NCBI GenBank assembly: GCA_964598255.1
Contig: CAZRBA010000056.1
Location: 16,532-80,531 of the forward strand
Direction of reading: 5' to 3'
DNA: 64,000 nt
Source: Caldithrix sp964598255
GTDB lineage: Bacteria; Calditrichota; Calditrichia; Calditrichales; Calditrichaceae
The notes under the pieces were generated by a model. That model had not been told where the DNA came from. It was given only the letters and a program-made list of their open reading frames with translations, and ran no database searches. Positions 16,384 through 25,391 of the stretch are shown piece after piece. The first letter of the stretch is position 1. Each line of letters starts with the position of its first letter. The translations under genes and the position numbers were made by a program.

Positions 16384-18363
16384 TTAAGCCAAATCCGAAT
16401 AATCCCGCCCGATAGCTTCCACATCGCCCAAGCCAAGAGTGCGCAGCAAGGCGGGAATTAGGGCCGCCTTTTCTTCTGCATCGTGACGACTCCAGGTTCG
16501 GCTTTTTACTTCCAAAAAATCACCTATGGGCGGAACTGTAACATGATCGAGGTTGATATAAAATTCCGTGCCCTTAAAAAGAATTTTCCAGCGTAGGCGC
16601 TCTTTTTCAATAACCAGTTCGCGGCTCGGCTTAAAGTACTCGCGATAAAAACGCAAGCTGTGCGTGGCCGGAGCCAAATAACGGCTTCTGGAGAGCAATA
16701 CAGTATGAGAGAATTCTTTTTCATGTGCGGGGCCGAGCAAAGTAAGACGGTAGCGCACTTTGAGAATTTCGTCGTTTTCATCTATGTATTCATCCTCGCG
16801 GTAACGAATACGCCCCTGCTCGGTATCGTTAAAAAAGAAGTAGGTGTCATATTCTCGATAATGACGTTTGTACAAAATAGTGATTTCCGGGGTATTCAAG
16901 CCATCCAAAACTGTTTGCGGCTCTTTAACAGGTACTTTAATTTGGACTTCGAAACTTTCCTCTTCGGTGGCGGTTTCGATGGCGATCAGTTTGGAAAGCA
17001 CCGATTTTTCCCGTTCCGTCAGAAAAGCGTCAATTTTGCGGGCATAATCCTGTGCCTGAGCCATCAATTCGCGCTCATCCAAAGTTAACAACCGATGATC
17101 GCGCATTAAAAAGCGTCCGTTAACCATTACGTCGGTAACATCGGGTGCTTTGGAGGCGTAAACCAGTTGGGCGTAAACCATTTTGGGGTCGCGCTGGTAA
17201 CGCGGAGCGTTGTGAACCAGGGAGGTATCAATTAAAATAAGATCGGCCTTTTTGCCCGGCTCCAAACTGCCGATTTCGTTTTCCAGATGCAAAGCGCGTG
17301 CTCCCAACCGGGTGGCCATGGTTAGTACCTGCGGGGCTGGTACAACCGTGGGATTGCCTGTTAATCCTTTGGCAATGAAAGAAGTCAAACGCATTTCTTC
17401 AAACATGTCCAAATCGTTATTCGAGGCAGGGCCGTCCGTACCAATACCAACGGCAATGCCCATTTCCAGCATTTTGGCCACTTGTGCAAATCCGGATGCT
17501 AACTTTAAATTGGAAGAAGGATTGTGGATGACGCCCACATTAAAATTTTTTAAAGTGTGCATTTCACCCTCGTCCAAATGAATGCAATGGGCGGCGATGA
17601 CTTTTGCTTCGAACACGCCTTGTTTGCGCACAAACGGGATAACCGGCATACCGTGTTCGTTGCGCATGTTTTCCACTTCCTGTTTGGTTTCGGAAAGATG
17701 GATGTGCAGGGGCACATCGTATTTTTGTGCCAGTTGTGCCGAACTTTGCAAAATTTCTTCGGTGCAGGTGTACGGTGCATGTGGTGCAATTGCCGGTACG
17801 ATTAACGGGTGATCTTTCCAACGCTTGATAAATGCTTCGGCATAGGCTAATCCTTCTTCGTAAGAAGGGGCATCGGGAGCCGTAAATTTGAGAACGGTTT
17901 CGCCCACAATGGCGCGTAATCCGGCTTGTATGGTAGCCTTAGCCACTTCTTCTTCAAAATAATACATGTCGGCAAAAGTGGTCACGCCAGAGCGGATCAA
18001 TTCGGCCGCGGAAAGTAGCGTGCCCAAATGCACAAACTCGGGTGAAACAAACTCGCGTTCAACCGGCATCATGTGGCCCAAAAGCCACACGTCCAAACGC
18101 AAATCGTCAGCAAGTCCGCGCATGAGCGACATGGGAACATGCGTATGGGCGTTAACCAAACCGGGCATGAGAACCTTGCCTTGGCAATCGATGGTTTCGT
18201 TAGCGGTGTAATTTTGCAGAATGGAATCGTGCTCGCCTACGGCAACAATACGCCCGTCTTTTACAACCACAGCTCCGGATTCGAATTGGCTTAAGTGTTT
18301 GTCCATGGTTAGAACACGGGCATTTTTAAAAAGATAATCGGCATGTATGCTTTGTTTTTTCAT
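16384..18363 (-). CDS. MTA/SAH-deaminase-like amidohydrolase fused to a C-terminal CYTH-like domain
   Basis: The 659-residue product has two parts. Residues 1 to about 450 are an amidohydrolase of the 5'-methylthioadenosine/S-adenosylhomocysteine deaminase group. Visible motifs are VNAHTH (His73, His75), LHIHLSE (His220/His222), IAAHC (His259) and GTDG (Asp310), plus the closing LEPGKKADLILID strand. Residues about 468-655 look like a CYTH/triphosphate-tunnel domain. The opening FEVQIKV replaces the second Glu of the ExExK signature with Gln; then come YDTYFF, GRIRYRED and a late FLEVKSRTW. The start at 18363 follows AGAGGA; a longer frame to 18414 adds residues outside the family. The fusion could couple purine-nucleoside deamination to a phosphate ligand (inference). 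The exact substrate is not determined by sequence. Confidence 0.88.
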   Translation of the reverse strand: MKKQSIHADYLFKNARVLTMDKHLSQFESGAVVVKDGRIVAVGEHDSILQNYTANETIDCQGKVLMPGLVNAHTHVPMSLMRGLADDLRLDVWLLGHMMPVEREFVSPEFVHLGTLLSAAELIRSGVTTFADMYYFEEEVAKATIQAGLRAIVGETVLKFTAPDAPSYEEGLAYAEAFIKRWKDHPLIVPAIAPHAPYTCTEEILQSSAQLAQKYDVPLHIHLSETKQEVENMRNEHGMPVIPFVRKQGVFEAKVIAAHCIHLDEGEMHTLKNFNVGVIHNPSSNLKLASGFAQVAKMLEMGIAVGIGTDGPASNNDLDMFEEMRLTSFIAKGLTGNPTVVPAPQVLTMATRLGARALHLENEIGSLEPGKKADLILIDTSLVHNAPRYQRDPKMVYAQLVYASKAPDVTDVMVNGRFLMRDHRLLTLDERELMAQAQDYARKIDAFLTEREKSVLSKLIAIETATEEESFEVQIKVPVKEPQTVLDGLNTPEITILYKRHYREYDTYFFFNDTEQGRIRYREDEYIDENDEILKVRYRLTLLGPAHEKEFSHTVLLSRSRYLAPATHSLRFYREYFKPSRELVIEKERLRWKILFKGTEFYINLDHVTVPPIGDFLEVKSRTWSRHDAEEKAALIPALLRTLGLGDVEAIGRDYSDLA

Positions 18364-18417
18364 TGAAAAGAATCCTCTGATTTTGTGTAAAAGTTGATGT
18401 AATTTAAGAATCAACGA

Positions 18418-18627
18418 TCATTGATTCAATTTTATCCATTGCTTTTGATGAATAATTGCAACAAGGCCACCCAAATAACCTACGATTTGCAAATAACGAA
18501 AAACCGGTAAACATTTAGAACACAGATAACAGAAAACCAGCGAATACAATTGGGAAGGCGAAAACCACAGGTCGGTAAAATCGTGAATTTGAAATACAGA
18601 TCGTAAAAATTTACTTTTGTTTTGCAT
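18418..18627 (-). CDS. Small hydrophobic protein, possible remnant
   Basis: This 69-codon frame lies 54 bp upstream of the amidohydrolase on the same strand. An AAGAAG purine run sits just before its ATG. The product is hydrophobic and contains FTDLWFSPSQLYSLVFCYLC and FRYLQIVGYLGGLVAII, two probable membrane segments with a CxxC between them. The first segment faintly resembles the C-terminal end of prolipoprotein diacylglyceryl transferases (SQLYSL), which could make it a leftover gene end. I do not assign a function. Confidence 0.3.
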   Translation of the reverse strand: MQNKSKFLRSVFQIHDFTDLWFSPSQLYSLVFCYLCSKCLPVFRYLQIVGYLGGLVAIIHQKQWIKLNQ

Positions 18628-18676
18628 TTTTCTTCTTTAAATTATGAGTCCCTTGCGGATGCGTAAAAAACGGTTA

Positions 18677-18706
18677 CCGGCAGTAAAATTCGTAAATAAG
18701 TGCCGG
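18677..18706. promoter_or_regulatory. CCGGCA...TGCCGG dyad upstream of the envelope operon
   Basis: Two perfect 6-base arms (18677-18682 and 18701-18706) with centres 24 bp apart lie about 100 bp before the first gene of the five-gene operon. The spacing would suit a dimeric repressor or activator. Chance occurrence cannot be excluded. Confidence 0.25.
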
Positions 18707-18803
18707 AAAAACACGGGGATAAATAATAACCGCGGTTTTATGTGCCTTTTAATGGGTACCAAATCCTAACCGCAAAATACCTTAATATTAGGAGCACTTC
18801 GGA

Positions 18804-21800
18804 ATGCACCGATTTTTTTTATTCGTTTTATTACCGGTTTTAGTATTTGCCCAAAGCCATTTGCTCATTACGGAAGTTTATGTTCCGCCCTCTTCCGAGG
18901 CTAATCAGGCTTTTGTGGAAATTGCAAATGAAACTGCACAATCCGTCGATTTGGGCCAATATTATCTCGCTAATTACAATACCTACTATCAACTGGTAGA
19001 CAAGCAATTTCCCGTTACGTCCCAGTTTTTCGTAGCTCGTTTTCCTGAGATAACCATCCGGCCAGGCGAAGTGAAGGTGGTGGCCTTAGACGGGGCTGCC
19101 TATCTCGATGCGTTCGGTAAACATGCCGATTTTGAAATTAAAGGCAGTGACGGCCAAACGCCGGATATGAATGTAATCCGAATGGGAGACAATCCTTCGT
19201 TGGAAACGCTTAAAGGTATGATTATCATGTTTCAATGGGATGGGCAAAGCGATCTGGTTAAGGATGTGGACTATATTCCCTGGGGGTTGAGTGCATTCAA
19301 TAGTGTTTGGATGGATAAAAGCGGCGTACAAATAGACGGCCCGGATGCCGATACCCAAACCAGCGCCTATGCCGACGATTTGAGCAAACCCCAACAAAAA
19401 GCGATTTCGAGTATTCCTGCGGGTGAAAGTTTGCAACGCAACGGGGTGGAAGAGGTTGACGAGGTTACCAGCGGCGGTAATGGGATTACCGGGCACAATG
19501 AAGCCACAGAAAACTGGCAGCTTAGCTTTAAAACCGCATCGCCGACCCCTGGTAGTTTTAGTGCGGTTGCCGGTGACGGGACCGGCTCGGTTACACTTAA
19601 GCCAGATACCGTAAATGCCGGAGATACAAAAGATTTCGTTTTGAATTTTTCTACGGACGAATCGTATGAATTAACTCGGATCGAAATTGACGTACCGCAG
19701 GATTTTGTTTGGTCTCGGCAAACTGCGGATGTGGTTTTGCAAGGCGATGCCTTTGGTTCTGCCCAGGTGCAGATAAACCAAGATACGATTCTTATTAAAA
19801 ATGCCGCGCTTAATCAACAGCAAAACGGAAGCATGACGCTTAAAAATATTAAAGTTCCTGCGGATGAAGGAAAATATCCCTTGCAAATCAAAACGGCTAC
19901 AGCCAATGGAAATTTGACTCCGATTGCGGTGTTCCCCTCGGTTTTTGTGGTAAAAAAACTGACCATTGCCGATATTCAAAACAATGTAAGTGTTTACGAG
20001 GGCAAGCAAGTTACCATCGAAGCGGTTGTCACCGTAGGCGTTAACGTGCTGCGTAACGATCGTACCAGTGCCTATGTTCAAGATGCTTCGGGCAGGGGCA
20101 TTAATTTGAGCGACCAGAGTACCAATTATCCGGAACTAAAACGCGGCAATCGACTACGCATTACCGGGACGGTATCTGAATATACGGGCAAATACAACGA
20201 TGTAACCACCCAAATCGAGAACTTTACCTTAACCGTACTTTCGACCGATAATCCGGTTCCCGCCGTACCCGTTTTAAGTTGTGCCGCCGCCGCAAATATT
20301 GAACTGGAAGGTACGTTTGTACAAACGGCCGGTGTAATTACGGATAAGGCTGAAGGCGTGGGTGGAGGAACCAATATGACCATCGAAGACGGTAGCGGGG
20401 CTTTAGCTTTGCGCATTTGGGATACGGCTGGTTTGGATTTGTCCGGTTTTAATATCGGCGATACGATTAAGGTGCGCGGCGTTATCAGCAGTTATCGGCT
20501 CGCTCCGCAGCTTTTGGTTTGTTATCAGCAAGATATCGAAAAATCGTCGCTGCCCAAAACCGTGGCCGGTACCGGAGAGGTGAGCGTTCAGCCCGATAGC
20601 GTAGGAAAAGGTGTGGCGGTTTCATTAACGTTTACGGCAAAGGGAACCTTACCCGATACTTTGAGCAAGCTATCATTAACCATTCCGGATGAATGGGGTT
20701 GGTCGGGTGATGCCGGAGATATTCAATTGACAGGTGTTTTTGGTGGATTAACTCCGGCGGTTAGCGGAAAGACGATTTCGTTGCAAAATTTTATTCTTAC
20801 CGATGCCAACGCAGGCCAAATTACCATTAACAATTTACAAAGTCCGGATGCAGATACGTCCTCGGTTTTCGATGTAAAAACAGCTCCGTCCGACGGTATT
20901 TTGGTTTCCGTAGCTAATCCGCCGGTGGTAATGGTGGGCAAAGGATCGAGCCGTCCGGTTATTTCTATTAAGGAGGCACGCAACAAATCGGTGGGCAGTA
21001 CGGTAACGGTTAAAGGCGTTGTTACCATCGGCGCCGGTATTTTACGCACCAATTTTACCGATGCCTACATGCAGGATGAATCGGGTTACGGAATTAATAT
21101 CTACCAACCCGGCGGATTGGATGCGCGTATAAAACGCGGAAACTTGGTCATTATTACCGGAACGCTTAAAGAATATCAGGGTAAATTAGAGCTGGAGGAG
21201 AAAAACGTAATTGTTTTGCGGGGCGATCAACCTATTCCCGCCGTTCGGCAAATTAGTACGTTCGATGCCTCGCGGGCTTTGTACGAAGGTAGTTTTGTTC
21301 AGGTTAAAGGGCTTATTTCAAGCATCAGTTCCAGCGGAGGCGGTACGACATTGTACATTAATGATGGCAGCGGCGAAGTAGGAATACGCGTTTGGGATAC
21401 GGCCAACTTGGATTTAACCGATTTTCAAATCGGCGATTATATTATTGTCCGCGGTGTTTGCAGCGTTTACAAGGGCTCGGGACAAATACTGCTTGGCTAT
21501 CAGGAAGATATTATCCCTGTTGAACAAGTGGAAGGCGTGGTTTCCTTAAAAGTACCGGCCAAACCGTTTGTACCCGACGAAGGCGAAAAATTTCCCATCG
21601 AATACAGTGCGGGAACCGTCCATTCTCATGTTACGTTGCGCTTGTTCGATTTAAGCGGACGTATGGTTACCACGCTGTTCGACGGAACCGGGTTGCCCTT
21701 TCCCATTACCAAAGAATGGGACGGCCGGGATCAGTTGGGACAATTAGTGCCGCTGGGAACCTATATTTGCCATCTGGAGGTGGTAAACAACAATACCGGC

Positions 21801-21851
21801 AAACGGACGGTAAAAATAGCACCCATTGTAGTCGGAACGATTTTGAAATAA
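18804..21851 (+). CDS. Secreted multidomain protein: lamin-tail domain, duplicated OB-fold modules, FlgD-like C-terminal domain
   Basis: This 1015-residue exported protein starts with a signal peptide (MHRFFLFVLLPVLVFAQS). A lamin-tail domain follows (LLITEVYVPP...AFVEIANET...YYLANYN...VDYIPWG). A beta-sandwich plus an OB-fold module of the YhcR/DUF5689 type then occurs twice. The first OB copy is around residues 390-580 (VYEGKQVTIEAVVTVG, YVQDASGRGINL, LRIWDTAGLDLSGF); the second is around 720-905 (VGSTVTVKGVVTIGAG, YMQDESGYGINI, IRVWDTANLDLTDF). The C-terminus is a FlgD-like fold (VTLRLFDLSGRMVTTLFDG...WDGRDQLGQLVPLGTY), commonly used as a cell-surface sorting domain in this group of bacteria. 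Lamin-tail and such OB modules are frequent in extracellular nucleases, but no nuclease catalytic domain is visible here. It is the first gene of a five-gene operon (15 bp to the next). Confidence 0.88.
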   Translation: MHRFFLFVLLPVLVFAQSHLLITEVYVPPSSEANQAFVEIANETAQSVDLGQYYLANYNTYYQLVDKQFPVTSQFFVARFPEITIRPGEVKVVALDGAAYLDAFGKHADFEIKGSDGQTPDMNVIRMGDNPSLETLKGMIIMFQWDGQSDLVKDVDYIPWGLSAFNSVWMDKSGVQIDGPDADTQTSAYADDLSKPQQKAISSIPAGESLQRNGVEEVDEVTSGGNGITGHNEATENWQLSFKTASPTPGSFSAVAGDGTGSVTLKPDTVNAGDTKDFVLNFSTDESYELTRIEIDVPQDFVWSRQTADVVLQGDAFGSAQVQINQDTILIKNAALNQQQNGSMTLKNIKVPADEGKYPLQIKTATANGNLTPIAVFPSVFVVKKLTIADIQNNVSVYEGKQVTIEAVVTVGVNVLRNDRTSAYVQDASGRGINLSDQSTNYPELKRGNRLRITGTVSEYTGKYNDVTTQIENFTLTVLSTDNPVPAVPVLSCAAAANIELEGTFVQTAGVITDKAEGVGGGTNMTIEDGSGALALRIWDTAGLDLSGFNIGDTIKVRGVISSYRLAPQLLVCYQQDIEKSSLPKTVAGTGEVSVQPDSVGKGVAVSLTFTAKGTLPDTLSKLSLTIPDEWGWSGDAGDIQLTGVFGGLTPAVSGKTISLQNFILTDANAGQITINNLQSPDADTSSVFDVKTAPSDGILVSVANPPVVMVGKGSSRPVISIKEARNKSVGSTVTVKGVVTIGAGILRTNFTDAYMQDESGYGINIYQPGGLDARIKRGNLVIITGTLKEYQGKLELEEKNVIVLRGDQPIPAVRQISTFDASRALYEGSFVQVKGLISSISSSGGGTTLYINDGSGEVGIRVWDTANLDLTDFQIGDYIIVRGVCSVYKGSGQILLGYQEDIIPVEQVEGVVSLKVPAKPFVPDEGEKFPIEYSAGTVHSHVTLRLFDLSGRMVTTLFDGTGLPFPITKEWDGRDQLGQLVPLGTYICHLEVVNNNTGKRTVKIAPIVVGTILK

Positions 21852-21866
21852 AGAGAAGGCAAAAAG

Positions 21867-22751
21867 ATGCGAAAAACATTAATATTCGGTTTATTCTTGA
21901 TGGTCATTTTTACATCCGGCCTTTCGGCCGGGGTGTTTGATAGCCGCTATCCTTCGGCGCGGGCTACGGCAATGAGCAACGCCAATGTTGCGTTTTGTGC
22001 CGATGTCTGGGCGCCTTATTATAATCCGGCCGGGTTAGCTAACCTAAGGGAAATTCAGGTTGCCTCGGCAGTGCAGCGTCTGTTTAACCAAACGTTTTTG
22101 CAAAGTACCTTTTTCGGCGCAACCTTGCCCGTTTCTTCCAAATACGGGACCATAGCGGTTAATTTTGAATTTTTCGGTGTAAAATACAACGGTGCAACCC
22201 TTTCCCGAGAAAATACGTTTACCCTTTCGCACGGGTTCTATTTAATGAACGATATTCACTCCAGCTTGTCCTTCGGGTATAATTTGCGATATTATTATTG
22301 GGATCTCGGCCGGTCGATCGATGATAGGAATTTGGGCTCTGCCGGCGCTCTCGGGGTTGATTTGGGGTTTCAGGGAACCCTGTATCACCGAATTTACGGA
22401 GGGGTTTATGCTTACAATATTAATGCTCCGACAATGGGCAAATACACCAAGCACGATTTACCCCAACGTGTGGTGGTCGGTGCGGGATATCGCCCCATTA
22501 GCAGCGTGATGACCTCCGTTAGTTTGGATAAGACCATCGGATTCGATACCCAGGTTCTGGGCGGTTTTGAATTCCAGCCGGTACCCTGGCTGGCCTTGCG
22601 TGTGGGTGCCGGTACGCAACCGAATCGGGTTTCTGCCGGTTTTGGTATTCGGTTTAAAGGTTTTGCCTTGGACTATTCGTTCCAAAATCATCCGGTATTG
22701 CCAGAAACGCATAAGATCGGTTTAATGTATATGTTTGGTAAGCAAAACTGA
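21867..22751 (+). CDS. PorV/PorQ-like outer-membrane beta-barrel protein
   Basis: This 294-residue protein has a signal peptide (MRKTLIFGLFLMVIFTSGLSA) followed by the opening typical of PorV/PorQ and UPF0164-type barrels: SARATAMSNANVAF...YYNPAGLANL, where the NPAGLA motif forms the N-terminal hatch. The rest alternates aromatic and polar residues in short beta-strands (GYNLRYYYWDL, VVVGAGYRP, LRVGAGTQPNRVSAGFGIRF). It ends KIGLMYMFGKQN. In type IX secretion PorV-like proteins shuttle cargo at the outer membrane, so pairing with an upstream protein carrying a surface-sorting domain is notable. AGAAGG lies before the ATG. The spacings of 15 bp upstream and 36 bp downstream place it inside the operon. 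Confidence 0.83.
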   Translation: MRKTLIFGLFLMVIFTSGLSAGVFDSRYPSARATAMSNANVAFCADVWAPYYNPAGLANLREIQVASAVQRLFNQTFLQSTFFGATLPVSSKYGTIAVNFEFFGVKYNGATLSRENTFTLSHGFYLMNDIHSSLSFGYNLRYYYWDLGRSIDDRNLGSAGALGVDLGFQGTLYHRIYGGVYAYNINAPTMGKYTKHDLPQRVVVGAGYRPISSVMTSVSLDKTIGFDTQVLGGFEFQPVPWLALRVGAGTQPNRVSAGFGIRFKGFALDYSFQNHPVLPETHKIGLMYMFGKQN

Positions 22752-22787
22752 AAGAACGGCTATTTTTAAACGGGTAAAAAAATTTTT

Positions 22788-25382
22788 ATGAAACAATCAA
22801 ATGAACATAAGCAAGCAAACTCAATATGGTCGGGGAAAAAATCGGATTTAAAGAATTCGTCATCCGACCGCATTGGGCTGCTATGGGCTCTGTCCTTTTT
22901 TATTTTGGTGCTTATTTTATCCACGCCACCGGCTCTGAAAGCACAAACCAAGCTGGATATCAATCGTGCCGGTTACGACCAAATTGTCAAGCTACCGATA
23001 AGCAAGCAATTGGCTCAAAAACTGTACGATTATATTCGTTTTGAAGGCTATTTCTCGAGCATTTATCAACTTTGGGATATCCCGGGTATGGATGCGCAAA
23101 CCTTTAAAAAGCTGAAAGAACGGATTTCCATTGTACCGGTAAAACAGCAATCGTTGGTACAAGAACGCATAGAACAAATTTACTATCGTTTGGAGCGATG
23201 GTCCTCCGGCGAAGGGTTCAATAGCGATTTTGTGGATTTGTGGATCGAAAAAGCGTTGGAGCCGATTAATATTAATACCATCAGTTATGAAGAGCTGGTA
23301 AATTTGCAAAACGTTTCTCCGGTGGATGCGGTGGCCATTTTAAAACAAAGGCGTTTAATCCATTGGTTTCGGAACAGCCGCGATTTGCGTTATACCCCTG
23401 GGCTTTCCAATTATGCTTACCGAAGTGTGCGCAATTTTGTGCAATATTCCGACGAATCTTTTGCCGATTGGCACGGCAGTATTTTAATGCGTGTAGATAA
23501 CACCCCCTTTATGGCCCGAGATGCCGAGCAGTCTAATGTGGCGCAAAATTTAGACTTGGTAGAAAATCGGTCGTCCGCCAGTAACCAGTTGCCGGGCATG
23601 TATTATAAAATGCGGATTAGCAAAGGCAAAACGATCGATGTCGGATTAGCCTATGTGCGCAATATCGGCGAGCCCATGCATTATGCCTTAACCTCTCCAT
23701 TTCATTTGCCCGAGATAAAATACAATATAACCTTTAAAGATTTGCACTGGAAAGACATTTTGTTGCGTAAATTGATTTTGGGCTATTACAAAGTAAGTTT
23801 CGGGCAAGGGGTTATTATGGAAAACACCGATTTCTTTATGCCCCGGAAATCGGGCTACGGTTTTCGTAAACGCTTTAATGGGATTTCCGGTGACCTTTCA
23901 CGCACGCGCGAATTTGCTTTGCGTGGCTTGGCGTTCGAGATGAATTATCACCGTTTGCGTGGGATCGGTTTTGTTTCGTACAACAGCCGCGACGCTATTT
24001 TGAATCGCAAAAAATACGACGATCGTTATTCGTTTAATCAGTTTATTGTCTTAAATCAACGTTTAAATTATACCCCGGGCGATACACTACGTGGGAAAGA
24101 CCTAAGCTGGTTGAATGCGGTAAACGAACTGACTTACGGTAGCCATTTACAGTACACGTTTGCTCCGGGTACCTTTTTAGGCATTAGCTATTACGAAAGT
24201 GCTTACGATCGCTATCTTGACCCCGATCCGTACCAAATCGTGGGAACCGATTATAAAGGAAACCAAAATTGGGATTTACGGCGAACCACAGCGGATGCGG
24301 AAATATTACAATCGTACGGCGGCCCGGTTTCAAGGGGATCCAATCCGTTTTGGAGCAAAGCTATTTCCTTTCGTCGCGTTTACGGCTTTAACTTTCAAAC
24401 AGTTTGGCGCAATATCGCTTTGCAGGGCGAATACGGTATTCTGGACAAAAGCCGGGAAGGATTCAAGTTGGGCACTGGGCCGCGTGCTTTTGTAGCCTCG
24501 GCGTATTGGCAAAGCGAAACATTTAATGTATTGGCATTGTATCGCAATTACGATTTGGGATTCGATAACCCCTACCAGCGCTCTTTTTCCAATTACAATC
24601 GTTACAAAGGTACCTTGTTCGAAAAGTATTATTATTTGCAGTCTCCGTTGTACGGACAGTTGTATTTGAATAATCCGCAATCACAGGCGGAAGAGGGTTT
24701 TTTTATTAGCACCTATTACCAAATGTTCCGTCAGTTGACGTTTCGTATGGATTACGATAACTGGATGCGCAAATCGGATGCGGCCAAACATTACCGTTTG
24801 GTCGGTACAGTCGATTATCGTCCGGTTTATCCGCTTGCCATTCAACTGCGGCAAAAATGGCAATCTCGTGAACCGCAAAATGCGGCCACGCCCAATCGCT
24901 TTTATAAAAACTATGAATTTCGCGGGCGGTTGCGGTTTCGTCTTTCCGGTTATGATGCCCTGGATTTGCTGTATTCCAATTCCAAATTAATCGTTCATCC
25001 GCGGCCGCGTGTATTCGGGGATATCGTTCTTGACGGTGAAGCGATCGCTGCCAATTATTCGCACAATGTGAATCGCTATTTTCGCTTTAGCGGAATGGTG
25101 GCCTACTACAAAGGTTTTTTCTGGAATTTTGAAGATACCCAATTTATGGTGATGGATAGCAGACAAGGTGCGTTGCGTTATTGGTTGTCGGTTTATTCGC
25201 GTCTTACATCGAATTTGTCGGTACGCATCAAGTACACGGCCGATCATCATAAACCCATTAATAATATTCAGTTTCAACCTTATCAATCAACCATCGATGC
25301 GAATCCCGGAAAAAAATTTGCCGCGGATTGGCTGCGGTACGATCAAAATATGTTTTATTTCGAATTAAACTATAATTTTTAG
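22788..25382 (+). CDS. ComEA-type helix-hairpin-helix protein fused to an outer-membrane barrel
   Basis: This 864-residue protein starts with an unusually long polar n-region (about 28 residues) and a hydrophobic export signal (IGLLWALSFFILVLILSTPP). Two consecutive helix-hairpin-helix units follow, of the kind in the DNA-uptake protein ComEA. The first is LDINRAGYDQIVKLP...LWDIPGMDAQTF (residues about 55-120). The second is ININTISYEELVNLQNVSP...LRYTPGLSNYAY (about 155-215). The remaining 640 residues are rich in aromatic beta-strands and end in YFELNYNF; the terminal Phe is the classic signal for outer-membrane barrel assembly. The protein therefore looks like a barrel with periplasmic, potentially DNA-binding, N-terminal modules. 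The ribosome site is weak. The next gene starts 9 bp after its stop. Confidence 0.82.
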   Translation: MKQSNEHKQANSIWSGKKSDLKNSSSDRIGLLWALSFFILVLILSTPPALKAQTKLDINRAGYDQIVKLPISKQLAQKLYDYIRFEGYFSSIYQLWDIPGMDAQTFKKLKERISIVPVKQQSLVQERIEQIYYRLERWSSGEGFNSDFVDLWIEKALEPININTISYEELVNLQNVSPVDAVAILKQRRLIHWFRNSRDLRYTPGLSNYAYRSVRNFVQYSDESFADWHGSILMRVDNTPFMARDAEQSNVAQNLDLVENRSSASNQLPGMYYKMRISKGKTIDVGLAYVRNIGEPMHYALTSPFHLPEIKYNITFKDLHWKDILLRKLILGYYKVSFGQGVIMENTDFFMPRKSGYGFRKRFNGISGDLSRTREFALRGLAFEMNYHRLRGIGFVSYNSRDAILNRKKYDDRYSFNQFIVLNQRLNYTPGDTLRGKDLSWLNAVNELTYGSHLQYTFAPGTFLGISYYESAYDRYLDPDPYQIVGTDYKGNQNWDLRRTTADAEILQSYGGPVSRGSNPFWSKAISFRRVYGFNFQTVWRNIALQGEYGILDKSREGFKLGTGPRAFVASAYWQSETFNVLALYRNYDLGFDNPYQRSFSNYNRYKGTLFEKYYYLQSPLYGQLYLNNPQSQAEEGFFISTYYQMFRQLTFRMDYDNWMRKSDAAKHYRLVGTVDYRPVYPLAIQLRQKWQSREPQNAATPNRFYKNYEFRGRLRFRLSGYDALDLLYSNSKLIVHPRPRVFGDIVLDGEAIAANYSHNVNRYFRFSGMVAYYKGFFWNFEDTQFMVMDSRQGALRYWLSVYSRLTSNLSVRIKYTADHHKPINNIQFQPYQSTIDANPGKKFAADWLRYDQNMFYFELNYNF

Positions 25383-25391
25383 AGGCAAAGA

